Counted from the first letter of the stretch, positions 24,415-36,455 are shown. The stretch: 64,000 nucleotides of DNA from an uncultured Bacilli bacterium (GCA_934101225.1 CAKOQK010000001.1:62001-126000), one strand, 5' to 3'. Made by a program: numbers and translations. Notes: a model not told the origin generated them from the sequence alone.

Positions 24415-25716
24415 TTATAAATCTAAATTATTAATGTATTCAATAAAATATAAAGGAATATTAATTACTTTTCCATTTTTACATAAATTATTTAAAGAAA
24501 ATCTAAATGAAATTTCATTGTTGTTATTAGCATTATATTTTGTTAAACTATTATTATTTGTACTTTTATCTGATTTTACTTCTATTGGGATTATTTTATT
24601 ATTTTTTTGAATAACAAAATCGATTTCATTTCGATCAAACGTATAATAATTAGGAGCATCTTCTTGTAAATAATTTAATACATTAGCAACATAATTTTCG
24701 GTAAATGAACCTTTAAACTCTTCGAATAGTTTATTTCCCTCAATAATAATACTACTATTTAAATTAGACATTCTTCTTAATAGTCCTACATCGTTCATGT
24801 ATATTTTAAATGAAGATAAATCATTATATGCTTTTAATGGAAAGTCACATTTAGTTACTGAATAACACTTAGTTACTAAGCTAGCATTATTAAGCCAATT
24901 TAAAGCATTCTCATATTCTCTTGCACGAGCTCCTTCTTTTACAACTTGATAAACAAATTTTTTATTTTCTCTTGCTAATTGAGATGGGATGCCGTTCCAA
25001 ATTAAGGATATTTTATTTGCTTCATTAATACTAGTATGTTTTGAAAAATCACTTTCATAAGCATCAAGTATATTTTTTTGAATTTTACTTACTTTTTCAA
25101 TATCTTTATCATTAACCCAACTTTTTACTGCCTCTGGCATACCTCCAACTATATAATATACTTTTAATTTTTCAATAAGTTCGTCAGTAAATATTTTGGA
25201 AATTTCTTTTATTTCTTTTGTCTTTTTCATAACTTCTACTAAATTTTCTGAATTATCTGCTATTAAAAATTCGCTAAAAGTCATTGGATAAAGATTTAAA
25301 AAATCTACTTTGCCTACGGGAAAAGATGTTTTAGATAATCTAATACCAAGTAGTGATCCTGCACATGCGATATGATATTCTCCAGCTTCCTCGCAAAAAT
25401 ATTTTAAGGAATTTAAGGCGTTTGGACATTCTTGAATTTCATCAAAAATTATTAATGTTGTACAAGGATTTATTTTTTTGCCATTAACAAGAGATAATTG
25501 CTCGATTATACGTTTAGGATCTTTAGTATTTTCAAATAATTCTACCAATCCTTCATCATGATCAAAATTAAAATATGCAATATCATTATAATTTTCTTTT
25601 CCAAATTCTTTTAAAATATATGTTTTTCCAACTTGTCTTGCGCCTTTTAAAATTAAAGGTTTTCTATCTTTACTATTTTTCCAATTTATTAACTTTTCTA
25701 TTATAAATCTCTTCAT
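24415..25716 (-). CDS. AAA-family ATPase with DUF4143 domain
   Basis: A 433-aa protein of the widespread 'ATP-binding protein' family: Walker A 'GARQVGKTYILKEFG' (about residues 20-34), Walker B 'LIIFDEIQECPNALN', sensor 'HIACAGSLLG', 'LYPMTFSEFL', then DUF4143 features 'YYIVGGMPEAV' and 'SSFKIYMNDVGLLRRM', and a nuclease-like end 'NEIDFVIQKNNKIIPIEVKS' that resembles a PD-(D/E)xK core. These proteins occur in many copies in gut Bacillota and archaea; their role is not established. Upstream lie three direct repeats at 25740-25817. No partner gene is adjacent. Confidence 0.92.
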   Translation of the reverse strand: MKRFIIEKLINWKNSKDRKPLILKGARQVGKTYILKEFGKENYNDIAYFNFDHDEGLVELFENTKDPKRIIEQLSLVNGKKINPCTTLIIFDEIQECPNALNSLKYFCEEAGEYHIACAGSLLGIRLSKTSFPVGKVDFLNLYPMTFSEFLIADNSENLVEVMKKTKEIKEISKIFTDELIEKLKVYYIVGGMPEAVKSWVNDKDIEKVSKIQKNILDAYESDFSKHTSINEANKISLIWNGIPSQLARENKKFVYQVVKEGARAREYENALNWLNNASLVTKCYSVTKCDFPLKAYNDLSSFKIYMNDVGLLRRMSNLNSSIIIEGNKLFEEFKGSFTENYVANVLNYLQEDAPNYYTFDRNEIDFVIQKNNKIIPIEVKSDKSTNNNSLTKYNANNNNEISFRFSLNNLCKNGKVINIPLYFIEYINNLDL

Positions 25717-25739
25717 AATATCAACTCCTTAGCAACATA

Positions 25740-25817
25740 TTATCACACTTTTGCAAGAAATATTTACATTTTTATCACACTTTTGTTTAGATTTACATTA
25801 AAATTATCACACTTTTG
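25740..25817. repeat. Three 14-bp direct repeats at exact 32-nt pitch, upstream of the DUF4143 gene
   Basis: TTATCACACTTTTG occurs identically at 25740-25753, 25772-25785 and 25804-25817. The pitch is 32 nt both times, about three helical turns. On the minus strand the unit reads CAAAAGTGTGATAA, and the TGTGATAA part resembles an extended -10 element. The array ends 24 nt before the ATPase start codon, so it is a likely operator or promoter array for that gene. The spacers share ATTTACATT but not at the same offset. Confidence 0.9.
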
Positions 25818-25852
25818 TAAATTTAAAATAAAAACTCTACCATAGAATTATC

Positions 25853-28977
<3,125 letters not shown>

Positions 28978-29017
28978 TTAAATCAACTCCATTTGTATAT
29001 TATCATAATTTTTAAAA

Positions 29018-29043
29018 GAAAAAAACTATCAAAATAGTTTTTA
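29018..29043 (-). terminator. Intrinsic terminator of rmuC
   Basis: On the minus strand AAACTAT/ATAGTTT (29023-29029 and 29034-29040) forms a 7-bp perfect stem with a 4-nt loop, followed by a run of T. It lies directly after the rmuC stop codon. Confidence 0.7.
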
Positions 29044-30105
29044 TTAATCTTTATGTTCAATTAAATTAACATTATTAATTGAATCAAATCTTTTGGTTAT
29101 TTTCTCTGTTGTTGTATGAATATCTTCTACATCTTTGCTTACAGTATTAATACTTCTTGATAATTTATCCCATCTTTCACGATATCTACCAAACTCAATA
29201 CCAAGCTTATTTAGTTCCTCATGAATAACTTTTGCATATTTATCTCTTTCAATATTCATAACTACCATATTTATAATAGTTAAAGTACTCATTAAAGTAG
29301 TAGGTCCTGCTATCCAAACATTAGATTTATAAGAATATTCTAAAAGGTCAGGATGATATGCATTAATTTCCGCAAATATTGCCTCGGCTGGTAAAAATAA
29401 TATTGCTTCGGGTGCCGTTTCTCCTGGTATTATATACTTACTTCTAATAGCGTCAATATGTTTTTTAACATCAACTTTAAATGCTTTTAAAGCAGCATCT
29501 CTTTCCGCTTTAGGTAAATTTCGATCTGTCATTAATTCATAATGTTCTAAAGGAAATTTTGAATCTATGCATATAGTTCCTATTGGGTTTGGTGCATAAA
29601 CAACTGCATCAGCAATATATCCATTTTTCATAGTAACCTGAGTATTATATACCTTTTTAACATCACCAAACACACTAGATAATATATAATTTAAATTAGT
29701 TTCACCAAATATACCTCTAGTCTTTTTATCAGTTAAAACAGATTGTAAACTAATAATATCTTGACTTAAATTATCTATCTTCTTTTGTGCCTCATCTATC
29801 TTACCAATTCTTTCTAAAACCGTACTAAAAGTTCTATTTGTCTTTTCAAAATTAACATCTAATCTCTCATTAACTTTATCATTTATATAATTAAGTCTTT
29901 GTTCAATAACCATATTAGTTTCCTTAAAGTCTTTATCAATATCTTTACTAAATTCATATTTAAAGTCACCCAATGATTTAGTAAAATTAGTTTCAAATTT
30001 TCCTAATCTTTCTATCATTTCATTATTATTATTTTTTCTCAATAAAGAAATAATTAATAATATAATAACAATCACTAATAAACCAATAATAATATATTCT
30101 AACAT
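29044..30105 (-). CDS. rmuC: RmuC family DNA recombination protein
   Basis: A 353-aa protein with an N-terminal TM (about residues 3-22), a coiled-coil stretch (30-125) and the RmuC domain from about 125: 'TRGIFGETNLNYILSSVFG', 'ADAVVYAPNPIGTICIDSKF', 'ILFLPAEAIFAEINAYHPDL' and 'NVWIAGPTTLMSTLTIINM'. RmuC limits inversions at short inverted repeats and has a predicted PD-(D/E)xK-like core (D...DSK). It is 6 nt from the upstream VTT-domain gene and closes that transcript. Confidence 0.93.
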   Translation of the reverse strand: MLEYIIIGLLVIVIILLIISLLRKNNNNEMIERLGKFETNFTKSLGDFKYEFSKDIDKDFKETNMVIEQRLNYINDKVNERLDVNFEKTNRTFSTVLERIGKIDEAQKKIDNLSQDIISLQSVLTDKKTRGIFGETNLNYILSSVFGDVKKVYNTQVTMKNGYIADAVVYAPNPIGTICIDSKFPLEHYELMTDRNLPKAERDAALKAFKVDVKKHIDAIRSKYIIPGETAPEAILFLPAEAIFAEINAYHPDLLEYSYKSNVWIAGPTTLMSTLTIINMVVMNIERDKYAKVIHEELNKLGIEFGRYRERWDKLSRSINTVSKDVEDIHTTTEKITKRFDSINNVNLIEHKD

Positions 30106-30111
30106 CTTAAT

Positions 30112-30699
30112 CTACTCCATTCTAAATTTCTTACTTACAATTTTACTTATTATAAATGCAACTAACATAAATAAACTAATCTCTACTAATGTTACTGGAT
30201 TATTTATGCTTTCTATTAAACTAGTACCAATAAATTCCCAAAATAGCACTAAAGATATCTTTCCAATAATAATACTTATTATATATTTTTTCTTATCAAT
30301 TCCTGCAAGACCAGCTGCAATATTTACTAAAAATGCTGGGGTAAATGGCATTGCTATAATAAGTGATAATTCTTCTAACTTTAACTTTTGTATTTGTTTA
30401 GTAATTCTTTTTAGCTTCTTATGTTCACTCTTATCTAACATATTATAATAGTGTTTCTTTAATTTATTTGAACAAAATGAATATGATAGATAACACCCCA
30501 CACAAGTAAGAATATAACTTACTATAAATCCCGGTACATATCCCATATAATAAGCATTTACTGTAATAAATAATGATAACGGAAGAATTGGAAATATACT
30601 TTCTATTATAATTAGGAAACATGCCAAAATAGGAGCAAACGCACCTAAATCATTCATAACATTATTAACTATTGTATTTATAAATTCAAATATATTCAT
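30112..30699 (-). CDS. VTT-domain (DedA/TVP38-like) membrane protein
   Basis: The start is set at ATG 30699; an upstream TTG-initiated form would add six residues and neither has a strong ribosome binding site. The 195-aa protein has hydrophobic segments near residues 15-40, 45-75, 120-145, 150-165 and 175-190. The VTT signature is visible as 'FIVSYILTCVGCYLSYSFC' and 'AMPFTPAFLVNIAAGLAGI'. Family members are scramblases or flippases linked to undecaprenyl phosphate or phospholipid handling. It precedes rmuC in one transcript. Confidence 0.8.
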   Translation of the reverse strand: MNIFEFINTIVNNVMNDLGAFAPILACFLIIIESIFPILPLSLFITVNAYYMGYVPGFIVSYILTCVGCYLSYSFCSNKLKKHYYNMLDKSEHKKLKRITKQIQKLKLEELSLIIAMPFTPAFLVNIAAGLAGIDKKKYIISIIIGKISLVLFWEFIGTSLIESINNPVTLVEISLFMLVAFIISKIVSKKFRME

Positions 30700-30748
30700 A
30701 ATATGATTATAAAACAAATTATTTTTTATTTAAAGTCCACTTTACACT

Positions 30749-30772
30749 AAAAAAAGATAGACCTAACTATCT
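30749..30772 (-). terminator. Intrinsic terminator of the glucosaminidase gene
   Basis: On the minus strand AGATAG/CTATCT (30755-30760 and 30767-30772) with a 6-nt loop is followed by seven T. It overlaps the stop codon of the gene at 30763. Confidence 0.75.
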
Positions 30773-31365
30773 TCTATAATTGTATTTTTTATATCGTTAT
30801 AATAATTATTTACTTTGAAAGCCCAAGATATACTTTCAGCATACTTTGGATTCATTTTTTCCGCTGTATCAAGACCAATACTATAATAATTATAATAAAC
30901 TAAATCTAAATAAGATTTTATTCCCTCTTCTAAGGTATCAAATCTTTTATATGATCCACCATTACAAGAAGGACTTCCCTTTATACCTCCAATATTATTA
31001 CAACTTCTAGCAAGAGTAGAACATCCCCATTTACATCCAGTTTCTAAATTAACTATTGCTACTGCTAAATATGGATCTAATCCAGTTTCTTCAGTATATC
31101 TAGCAAAATGTTCGCCTGTTCCCTCTAAATCACTATATAAATTCTTATTTAACTTTAAAGTAAGTTCTTCAACAGTTAAATCATCCCATATAACTTTTCT
31201 AGTAGTAGTTGTTACTTCTTCTGTAGTAATTATATTTTCATCTAAATTTGCAATAACTTCACTTTCTTTATTTTTATCATTTACTTTTATCATTACTCCA
31301 CTTAATATTATAAGTAAGCAAAAACAAAAACTGATTATTAAATCTCCATTAACTTTCTTTTTCAT
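30763..31365 (-). CDS. Secreted glucosaminidase-type peptidoglycan hydrolase
   Basis: The start is set at ATG 31365, giving 200 aa beginning 'MKKKVNGDLIISFCFC'; an upstream frame starting 21 nt earlier would begin inside the promoter. A signal anchor (residues about 9-28) is followed by a Thr/Val-rich linker and a mannosyl-glycoprotein endo-beta-N-acetylglucosaminidase-like domain: 'TGLDPYLAVAIVNLETGCKW', 'SCNNIGGIKGSPSC' and 'KRFDTLEEGIKSYLDL'. The catalytic Glu is the E of 'NLETG'. Cysteine pairs near the active site are unusual for a Bacilli wall enzyme. No ribosome binding site is visible; see the promoter entry. Confidence 0.88.
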   Translation of the reverse strand: MKKKVNGDLIISFCFCLLIILSGVMIKVNDKNKESEVIANLDENIITTEEVTTTTRKVIWDDLTVEELTLKLNKNLYSDLEGTGEHFARYTEETGLDPYLAVAIVNLETGCKWGCSTLARSCNNIGGIKGSPSCNGGSYKRFDTLEEGIKSYLDLVYYNYYSIGLDTAEKMNPKYAESISWAFKVNNYYNDIKNTIIEDS

Positions 31366-31372
31366 AAAATCT

Positions 31373-31400
31373 ATTATACCACACATCTTTTATTATGCAA
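31373..31400 (-). promoter_or_regulatory. Extended -10 promoter placed for a leaderless transcript
   Basis: On the minus strand TTGCAT (31395-31400), a 16-nt spacer and TGG-TATAAT (-10 at 31373-31378). The -10 ends only 7 nt before the ATG at 31365, so transcription would begin at or next to the start codon. Confidence 0.7.
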
Positions 31401-31430
31401 GTTAATAGAAAAAGTTACCATAAACTGGAA

Positions 31431-33176
31431 TTAATACCATTTATTTACAATATCAACACTCGTTGATTTAGGCATTGGATTAGGTAAATCAAGTTTTACC
31501 AATAAAGGAACTTTAAACGCAGTTCCAAACACAATAGCGGTTCCTGGAAGTAGGTTTTTTATTTTTTCAATAGTCTCCTCACTAACATTACTAGAAATAT
31601 TACTAATTATATTTATATCACTTGGATGAAATATTTTAAATGATATAAAGTTAGAACACTGTGATAACGCAGTAGTTGATAATTCACTAGGTCTTTGCGT
31701 AATAAATCCCAATAATAATCCATATTTTCTTCCTTCTTTAGCAATACGATCAAAAATGTTATAACCTAAAACTTCAATATCAGTATCATTTTGAACATAT
31801 CTATGTGCTTCTTCTAAGATAATATGAATCGGAAAAGAAGCTCTTTCTTTTAAATTAGTAACATAATTAAAGAATATTCTCGTATATATTTTAGTTAATA
31901 TTTTAACGAATCTTTCTTCAACATTATTTAAATTAAAATTAATAACTTGATAATTTTTATCAGCATTAAATAATCTTTCTACAAATTCATTTTTAGTAAT
32001 TCTTTCTTTTCCTTCATCAAAAAATCTTCTATTTTCGGAATTAAGTATTTGTTGCAATCTTACTTTAAGAACATTATACTCATCATATATTTTTTCACTT
32101 TTTAAAGTACCTTCACTAATTAATGCAAAATCAAGAGCATAATAAATATCTTCTAACCCATATTTAATGTTATGACTTATTATTACATTTGATAAATCTA
32201 ACTTTTCAAATTGTTGTAAATAATTTATTACTAAATCAAGAGCAGTCATTTTTCCAGATGAATCTATATTTAAACATTGTTTTAAAGTTCTTGTATATCC
32301 CGGTTGAACTATTGGTGTTTCTAAATTTAAATCTTTTGTATTATATCTTGTTAATATTGCAATAATTTGATCCCTTATTTGAGTAGGATTTCTACCACTA
32401 GATAAAATATCTAATAAACTTTCAGCTATAATATCTGTTTTGTATTCTTGAACATTATTATCTAAACTATTAAATATATAAACTAGTTTTAAAGTTTTTT
32501 CTAGGATTGGTAATTGGCTTGCGGATCTTACATTTAAAAGAAGCGCTAAATCATCAATATCTAAAAAATAGGCAGGAACATTAATTGTATTATAGTTTTC
32601 ATCCATATTATAGGATTTATATCCTAAATTAGGTATATCATTAGCGTTTTTAAATGCATCATTATACTCTCCATATACATCAAATAAAACTATATGCGCA
32701 TTTTTGGGAATTCCGGCTTTATTATCTTGAAAAATGTTTTGCAAAATACGAGCAACTCCACATGACTTACCACTACCACTGTTACCTAAAATAGCAAAAT
32801 GACTAGAAAAGAAATCATTTAAATTCATATTAATATTAAATTTTTCATAAGTTACTGACTTTCCTAAATAAACATATGATTTATCCAATACATCTTGTTT
32901 TCCCAATAATAATTCTAGTTCTTGTTTATAAACAATTCTAGGAATACACTGAAAAGAAGGTTTTTTCATAATTCCTGGATAAAACATATTATCTCTAATT
33001 TCTCCAATTAAAAATATTTTTATAATATCTTTATTAACTGATAATACTTCACCAACTACTTTTCTATTTGTTTCTTCAAATATAACGTGAATATTTAATA
33101 TATTGCTTCTAAGTTCATGAGCACTATTTTCTACATAAACATAATTATCTATAATTTCAGTTATTCTTCCAAACAT
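31431..33176 (-). CDS. HerA/DUF87-type ATP-binding protein
   Basis: The start is set at ATG 33176 behind AAGGG; an in-frame TTG overlaps that site. The 581-aa protein has an N-terminal HAS-barrel-like beta domain (about 1-110), then a FtsK/HerA RecA fold: Walker A 'ILGNSGSGKSCGVARIL', Walker B 'FPIHIILEEAHRYV', 'IAKEGRKYGLLLGFITQRPS' and 'LSQCSNFISFKIFHPSD'. HerA-type ATPases pump or translocate DNA, usually with a NurA-type nuclease or as defence and conjugation motors; no partner nuclease is adjacent. It is a single gene between the glucosaminidase and the YjcZ-like pair. Confidence 0.9.
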   Translation of the reverse strand: MFGRITEIIDNYVYVENSAHELRSNILNIHVIFEETNRKVVGEVLSVNKDIIKIFLIGEIRDNMFYPGIMKKPSFQCIPRIVYKQELELLLGKQDVLDKSYVYLGKSVTYEKFNINMNLNDFFSSHFAILGNSGSGKSCGVARILQNIFQDNKAGIPKNAHIVLFDVYGEYNDAFKNANDIPNLGYKSYNMDENYNTINVPAYFLDIDDLALLLNVRSASQLPILEKTLKLVYIFNSLDNNVQEYKTDIIAESLLDILSSGRNPTQIRDQIIAILTRYNTKDLNLETPIVQPGYTRTLKQCLNIDSSGKMTALDLVINYLQQFEKLDLSNVIISHNIKYGLEDIYYALDFALISEGTLKSEKIYDEYNVLKVRLQQILNSENRRFFDEGKERITKNEFVERLFNADKNYQVINFNLNNVEERFVKILTKIYTRIFFNYVTNLKERASFPIHIILEEAHRYVQNDTDIEVLGYNIFDRIAKEGRKYGLLLGFITQRPSELSTTALSQCSNFISFKIFHPSDINIISNISSNVSEETIEKIKNLLPGTAIVFGTAFKVPLLVKLDLPNPMPKSTSVDIVNKWY

Positions 33177-33249
33177 ATTTATCAACCCTTATTCTATTTA
33201 AAATTTTATCACAAAAATTTAATTAAAAAAAGAGGTTACCCTCTTATAT

Positions 33250-33357
33250 TTAATATACTAGAACTGAGCCAAGAATAATTGCAAGTAATATAAATAAAAC
33301 TAAAACTATAAAAGCATCACTAACATTATTATTCTTGCAACCTTTTTTACCTAGCAT
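33250..33357 (-). CDS. YjcZ-like small sporulation protein 1
   Basis: This 35-aa protein begins 'MLGKKGCKNNNVSDAFIVLV' and ends with a hydrophobic helix and 'GSVLVY'. The start ATG at 33357 follows the strong ribosome binding site TAAGGAGGC. A Cys/Asn-rich head with one TM helix is the layout of the YjcZ family of very small sporulation-induced proteins. It is paired with a paralogue immediately upstream. Confidence 0.75.
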   Translation of the reverse strand: MLGKKGCKNNNVSDAFIVLVLFILLAIILGSVLVY

Positions 33358-33374
33358 TTTAACGCCTCCTTACC

Positions 33375-33476
33375 CTAGATTACTGCAGCACCAACTATAA
33401 TTACTAATAAAATAAACAATACAAGTATAAATGCAGCACCACTTACACCGTTATTATTATTACAACAACCGTTCAT
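33375..33476 (-). CDS. YjcZ-like small sporulation protein 2
   Basis: This 33-aa protein begins 'MNGCCNNNNGVSGAAFILVL' and continues as a single TM helix to 'GAAVI'. The ATG at 33476 follows AAAGGAGGGA, one of the best ribosome binding sites in the window. The Cys-Cys-Asn-rich N-terminus plus Gly-containing TM helix fits the YjcZ family. It is 17 nt upstream of its paralogue at 33250-33357 and shares the hydrophobic core 'LVLFILL'. Confidence 0.8.
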   Translation of the reverse strand: MNGCCNNNNGVSGAAFILVLFILLVIIVGAAVI

Positions 33477-33533
33477 AATCTCCCTCCTTTTCATCTCTCA
33501 TTTTATTGTATTCAAAAAACCTAGGTAGTGTTC

Positions 33534-33562
33534 TTGTATTTTAAGAAATTGATTGTTATAAT
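33534..33562 (+). promoter_or_regulatory. Promoter of prsA
   Basis: TTGTAT (33534-33539), a 17-nt spacer and TATAAT (33557-33562) lie just upstream of TAGGAGGG and the ATG at 33580. Confidence 0.65.
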
Positions 33563-33579
33563 AACAAGTAGGAGGGAAA

Positions 33580-34599
33580 ATGAAAAAGAAATTATTAATT
33601 TGTTTAGTTGTACTTGGCTTAACTAGTGGTTGTGGAAAAGTTACTACTTTACCTAATGGAGATGAAGCATTAGTTTCATTTACTAATGAAAATTTAGGAA
33701 TCAGTGCTGGTGATTTATATAATAAAATTAAAAATACAGCGTTATCTAGTTTACTTGATATGATTGATACTAAAATTTTATTAGATAAGTATCCAGACAA
33801 AGAAAGTGATGCTAACAAGTATGTTGATGAACAATATGACTTAATCAAAAATAATTACAAAGATGATAATGGTAAATTTGATGAATCTAAATTAAAAGAA
33901 GATATTTATACATATTATGGAATTACAGATATTGATAAATTCAAAGATATTATTAGATTAAATTATTATCGTTCTGAAGCAGTTAATGATTATGCTAAAA
34001 AAAGTATAACTGACAAACAAATTCAAAAGTATTATGATGAAAATGTTTATGGTGATATTTCATGTAAACATATCCTAATTACTCCAGAAGTAACTGATAG
34101 TATGACTGATGATGAAAAAAATGCTGCTGATAAGGAAGCACTTAATAAAGCAAAAGATATTATCAAAAAACTTAAAAATGGAGAATCATTTGATGATCTT
34201 GCTAAAGAATATTCAAACGATACTTCAAACAAGGATAAAGGCGGAGATTTAGGTTATTTCAATACTGGTGATATGTTAAAAGAATTCGAAAAAGCAGCGT
34301 TTGCTCTTAAAAAAGGAAAATATACTACTTCACCAGTAAAAACCAAATATGGTTACCATATTATTCTTAAAACTGATGAAAAAGAAAAACCATCTTTAGA
34401 AGATAAAAAAGATGAAATTATTAATACTTTAGCAACTGAATTAAAATCTAGTGATACTACCTTAAGTATTAATGCATTAGTTGAACTTAGAAAATCATAT
34501 GGAATGAATATTCAAGACGATGAAATGAATAAGTTATATTCAACATACGTTTCAAATTCATTATTAAACGCTAAATCTAGTAGTTCTAGTTCAAAATAA
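33580..34599 (+). CDS. prsA: PrsA-type foldase lipoprotein (parvulin PPIase)
   Basis: A 339-aa lipoprotein. The signal peptide ends in lipobox 'LTSGC' (lipidated Cys at residue 19). The N- and C-terminal helical domains flank a parvulin PPIC domain (about 150-250): 'DISCKHILITPE', 'FDDLAKEYSNDTSNKDKGGD', 'LGYFNTGDMLKEFEKAAFAL' and 'KTKYGYHIILK'. PrsA folds exported proteins outside the membrane; here likely clients are the pilus proteins, wall hydrolases and secreted dockerin protein. The C-terminus is a Ser-rich run. It is a single gene with its own promoter and terminator. Confidence 0.95.
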   Translation: MKKKLLICLVVLGLTSGCGKVTTLPNGDEALVSFTNENLGISAGDLYNKIKNTALSSLLDMIDTKILLDKYPDKESDANKYVDEQYDLIKNNYKDDNGKFDESKLKEDIYTYYGITDIDKFKDIIRLNYYRSEAVNDYAKKSITDKQIQKYYDENVYGDISCKHILITPEVTDSMTDDEKNAADKEALNKAKDIIKKLKNGESFDDLAKEYSNDTSNKDKGGDLGYFNTGDMLKEFEKAAFALKKGKYTTSPVKTKYGYHIILKTDEKEKPSLEDKKDEIINTLATELKSSDTTLSINALVELRKSYGMNIQDDEMNKLYSTYVSNSLLNAKSSSSSSK

Positions 34600-34600
34600 A

Positions 34601-34628
34601 AAAATTATCTATATTTCAAGATAATTTT
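34601..34628. terminator. Bidirectional terminator between prsA and the recX transcript
   Basis: AAAATTATCT (34601-34610) pairs with AGATAATTTT (34619-34628), with an 8-nt loop and A/T runs on both sides, so it can end transcription from either strand. Confidence 0.8.
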
Positions 34629-34931
34629 TTATTTTGTTTTTTTCTTTTCTTCTAACGCATACTTATTTAAAGTTGTTTCTTTTATTTTTAATAATTTATA
34701 ATAAAATATAAATACAGCAAGCATAATTATAGCATCAACTATATAATCAATCGTTTTACCATTAAAATAAAATCTAAAATATATATCTACAATAATTAAA
34801 AAGAAACAGCCATAGCTTAAAAATAAATAATAATTTATTTTTTTATATAAAGAACCAAATTTAGAATTTTTTATATTCTTTCTAAGTACTTTTTTTTCTT
34901 CTTTGCTTAATCTATCATAATATATTTTCAT
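34629..34931 (-). CDS. Hypothetical two-TM membrane protein
   Basis: A 100-aa protein with a basic, helical N-terminus, two TM segments (about residues 33-52 and 62-80) and a Lys-rich C-terminal tail ending 'EEKKKTK'. It overlaps the end of recX by 17 nt and is cotranscribed with it. No family was recognised. Confidence 0.65.
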   Translation of the reverse strand: MKIYYDRLSKEEKKVLRKNIKNSKFGSLYKKINYYLFLSYGCFFLIIVDIYFRFYFNGKTIDYIVDAIIMLAVFIFYYKLLKIKETTLNKYALEEKKKTK

Positions 34932-35676
34932 TTAATACGTCTCCTATTTCTTCTTCTCTATAACCTTTTTGATATAATTTATTCCTAATAAAATAATATA
35001 AATCCTTACCACTATATTTCTTCTGATATTTATTTTTTAGCTTATCAATATCTTTTTTAATAACCAAACAATTATCAATTTTAACATCATTTAAATATTC
35101 ATTAAACATTTCTTTTTTATAACCTAAATTAGTTAAATAATTACTAATATTGATCTTTAAACTATATTCATTATATTTTTTATTACTCTTAACTTTTTTA
35201 TCTATAATTTTCTTTATTTTATCATCAAAATCTAAATCTAAATATTTATCTATTTCTTCTTCATTAAAACCAAGATTAATGAGTTCTCTTTTTATTTTAA
35301 CTGGACCATTAGATGTAAAATTATATTTATCACTTATATAACTTTTTATATATAAATCTCTATTTAAATAATTATATTTATTTAATCTTTCTATCGTTTT
35401 ATCAATTATATCTAATGAAAAATCTTTCTTTTTTAAATAATCTCTTATTTCTTTTTCACATCTAAGTTTACTATTTAAATATTTTAAACTTAAATAATAA
35501 GCATCTAAACTTTTATTATATTTAATTATCTCTTCATATAATTTATCATTAAAACTTTTATTTACTAATAAATTATATTTTAATATAACATCATCATAAA
35601 GTTTAACATCTTCTCCACTCTTAAACTTTAACTCATAAACATTACCTTTTAACTTTTTAAACTCTTTGATTTCCAT
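34915..35676 (-). CDS. recX: Regulatory protein RecX
   Basis: A 253-aa protein made of three-helix repeats. Diagnostic pieces are 'LSLKYLNSKLRCEKEIRDYL' near residue 60, 'KYNYLNRDLYIKSYISDKYN', 'GPVKIKRELINLGFNEEEID' and 'GKDLYYFIRNKLYQKGYREE'. RecX binds RecA filaments and limits their activity. The N-terminal 55 residues form a beta-rich extension seen in Bacilli RecX. recA is not in the window. Confidence 0.9.
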   Translation of the reverse strand: MEIKEFKKLKGNVYELKFKSGEDVKLYDDVILKYNLLVNKSFNDKLYEEIIKYNKSLDAYYLSLKYLNSKLRCEKEIRDYLKKKDFSLDIIDKTIERLNKYNYLNRDLYIKSYISDKYNFTSNGPVKIKRELINLGFNEEEIDKYLDLDFDDKIKKIIDKKVKSNKKYNEYSLKINISNYLTNLGYKKEMFNEYLNDVKIDNCLVIKKDIDKLKNKYQKKYSGKDLYYFIRNKLYQKGYREEEIGDVLNENIL

Positions 35677-35717
35677 AAACTTATTTTACATAATAATTAT
35701 TTAAATAGCAATAAAAT

Positions 35718-36455
35718 TTATTTACAATATTTTCTTACAAAATCGTTTAAACATATAACAAATACAATTCCGGCAATCGAATAAATAAATAATTCATTTA
35801 TAAAGTTATTTATTCCAAAAATAAGAAATTCACTAAAATATTTATTACCATAAGTAAAGTTATTTATAATACCACTTAAATTTATAAATAATTTAGGCAA
35901 ACCGATAAATATAGAACTTGATAGCAATATAACTTTAATGTAGGAAAAATTTTTACTTAAAAAATAATTAATTATTATTAAAATCATTTGAATAATTATA
36001 AATACAATTATTATATATATACAATCAAATATACCTAAATAAAACTTATTTAAAGTATGATATTCATCTATCATAAATATATTCTTATTAATTAAATCAT
36101 TAATTTCTTTACTATATTTGTAAATTACTTTTTCATCTTTACTATATTTACTAACTATTTCTTTTATTTCATAATAATGATCTATGTTATTACCTCTTAC
36201 TATTAAATTAATATCTTTTTTACTATTATCAAAAGTATAATAATTAATTATTTCATCTTTTAATTCATTATTAACTATAACATAATCAAATTCCTGTAAT
36301 ATATTTGAATAAGCTTTTTGATAATAATTTATTTTTTCAAGATTAGTAATAATATTATTAGGTCTTATTTCTATTTCAAATTCAATAAAGAAAATAAATA
36401 AAACAGTTAAAACAAACATTATAAAGGTATTAAAATGAATTAATATTTTTTTCAT
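35718..36455 (-). CDS. Hypothetical multi-TM membrane protein
   Basis: The start is set at ATG 36455, which gives an ATGA overlap with the sortase stop codon and 245 aa. There is an N-terminal TM (about residues 8-25), an extracellular domain of about 120 residues and three or four TM segments in the C-terminal half. It resembles the layout of FtsX-type half permeases but lacks their motifs. It is translationally coupled to the sortase and so may serve the same cell-surface system. Not recognised. Confidence 0.65.
   Translation of the reverse strand: MKKILIHFNTFIMFVLTVLFIFFIEFEIEIRPNNIITNLEKINYYQKAYSNILQEFDYVIVNNELKDEIINYYTFDNSKKDINLIVRGNNIDHYYEIKEIVSKYSKDEKVIYKYSKEINDLINKNIFMIDEYHTLNKFYLGIFDCIYIIIVFIIIQMILIIINYFLSKNFSYIKVILLSSSIFIGLPKLFINLSGIINNFTYGNKYFSEFLIFGINNFINELFIYSIAGIVFVICLNDFVRKYCK

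Noticed and set aside
33498..33848. 116-residue minus-strand frame opposite prsA
   Set aside because: It is antisense to the signal peptide and N-terminus of prsA and has no family similarity or start signals.
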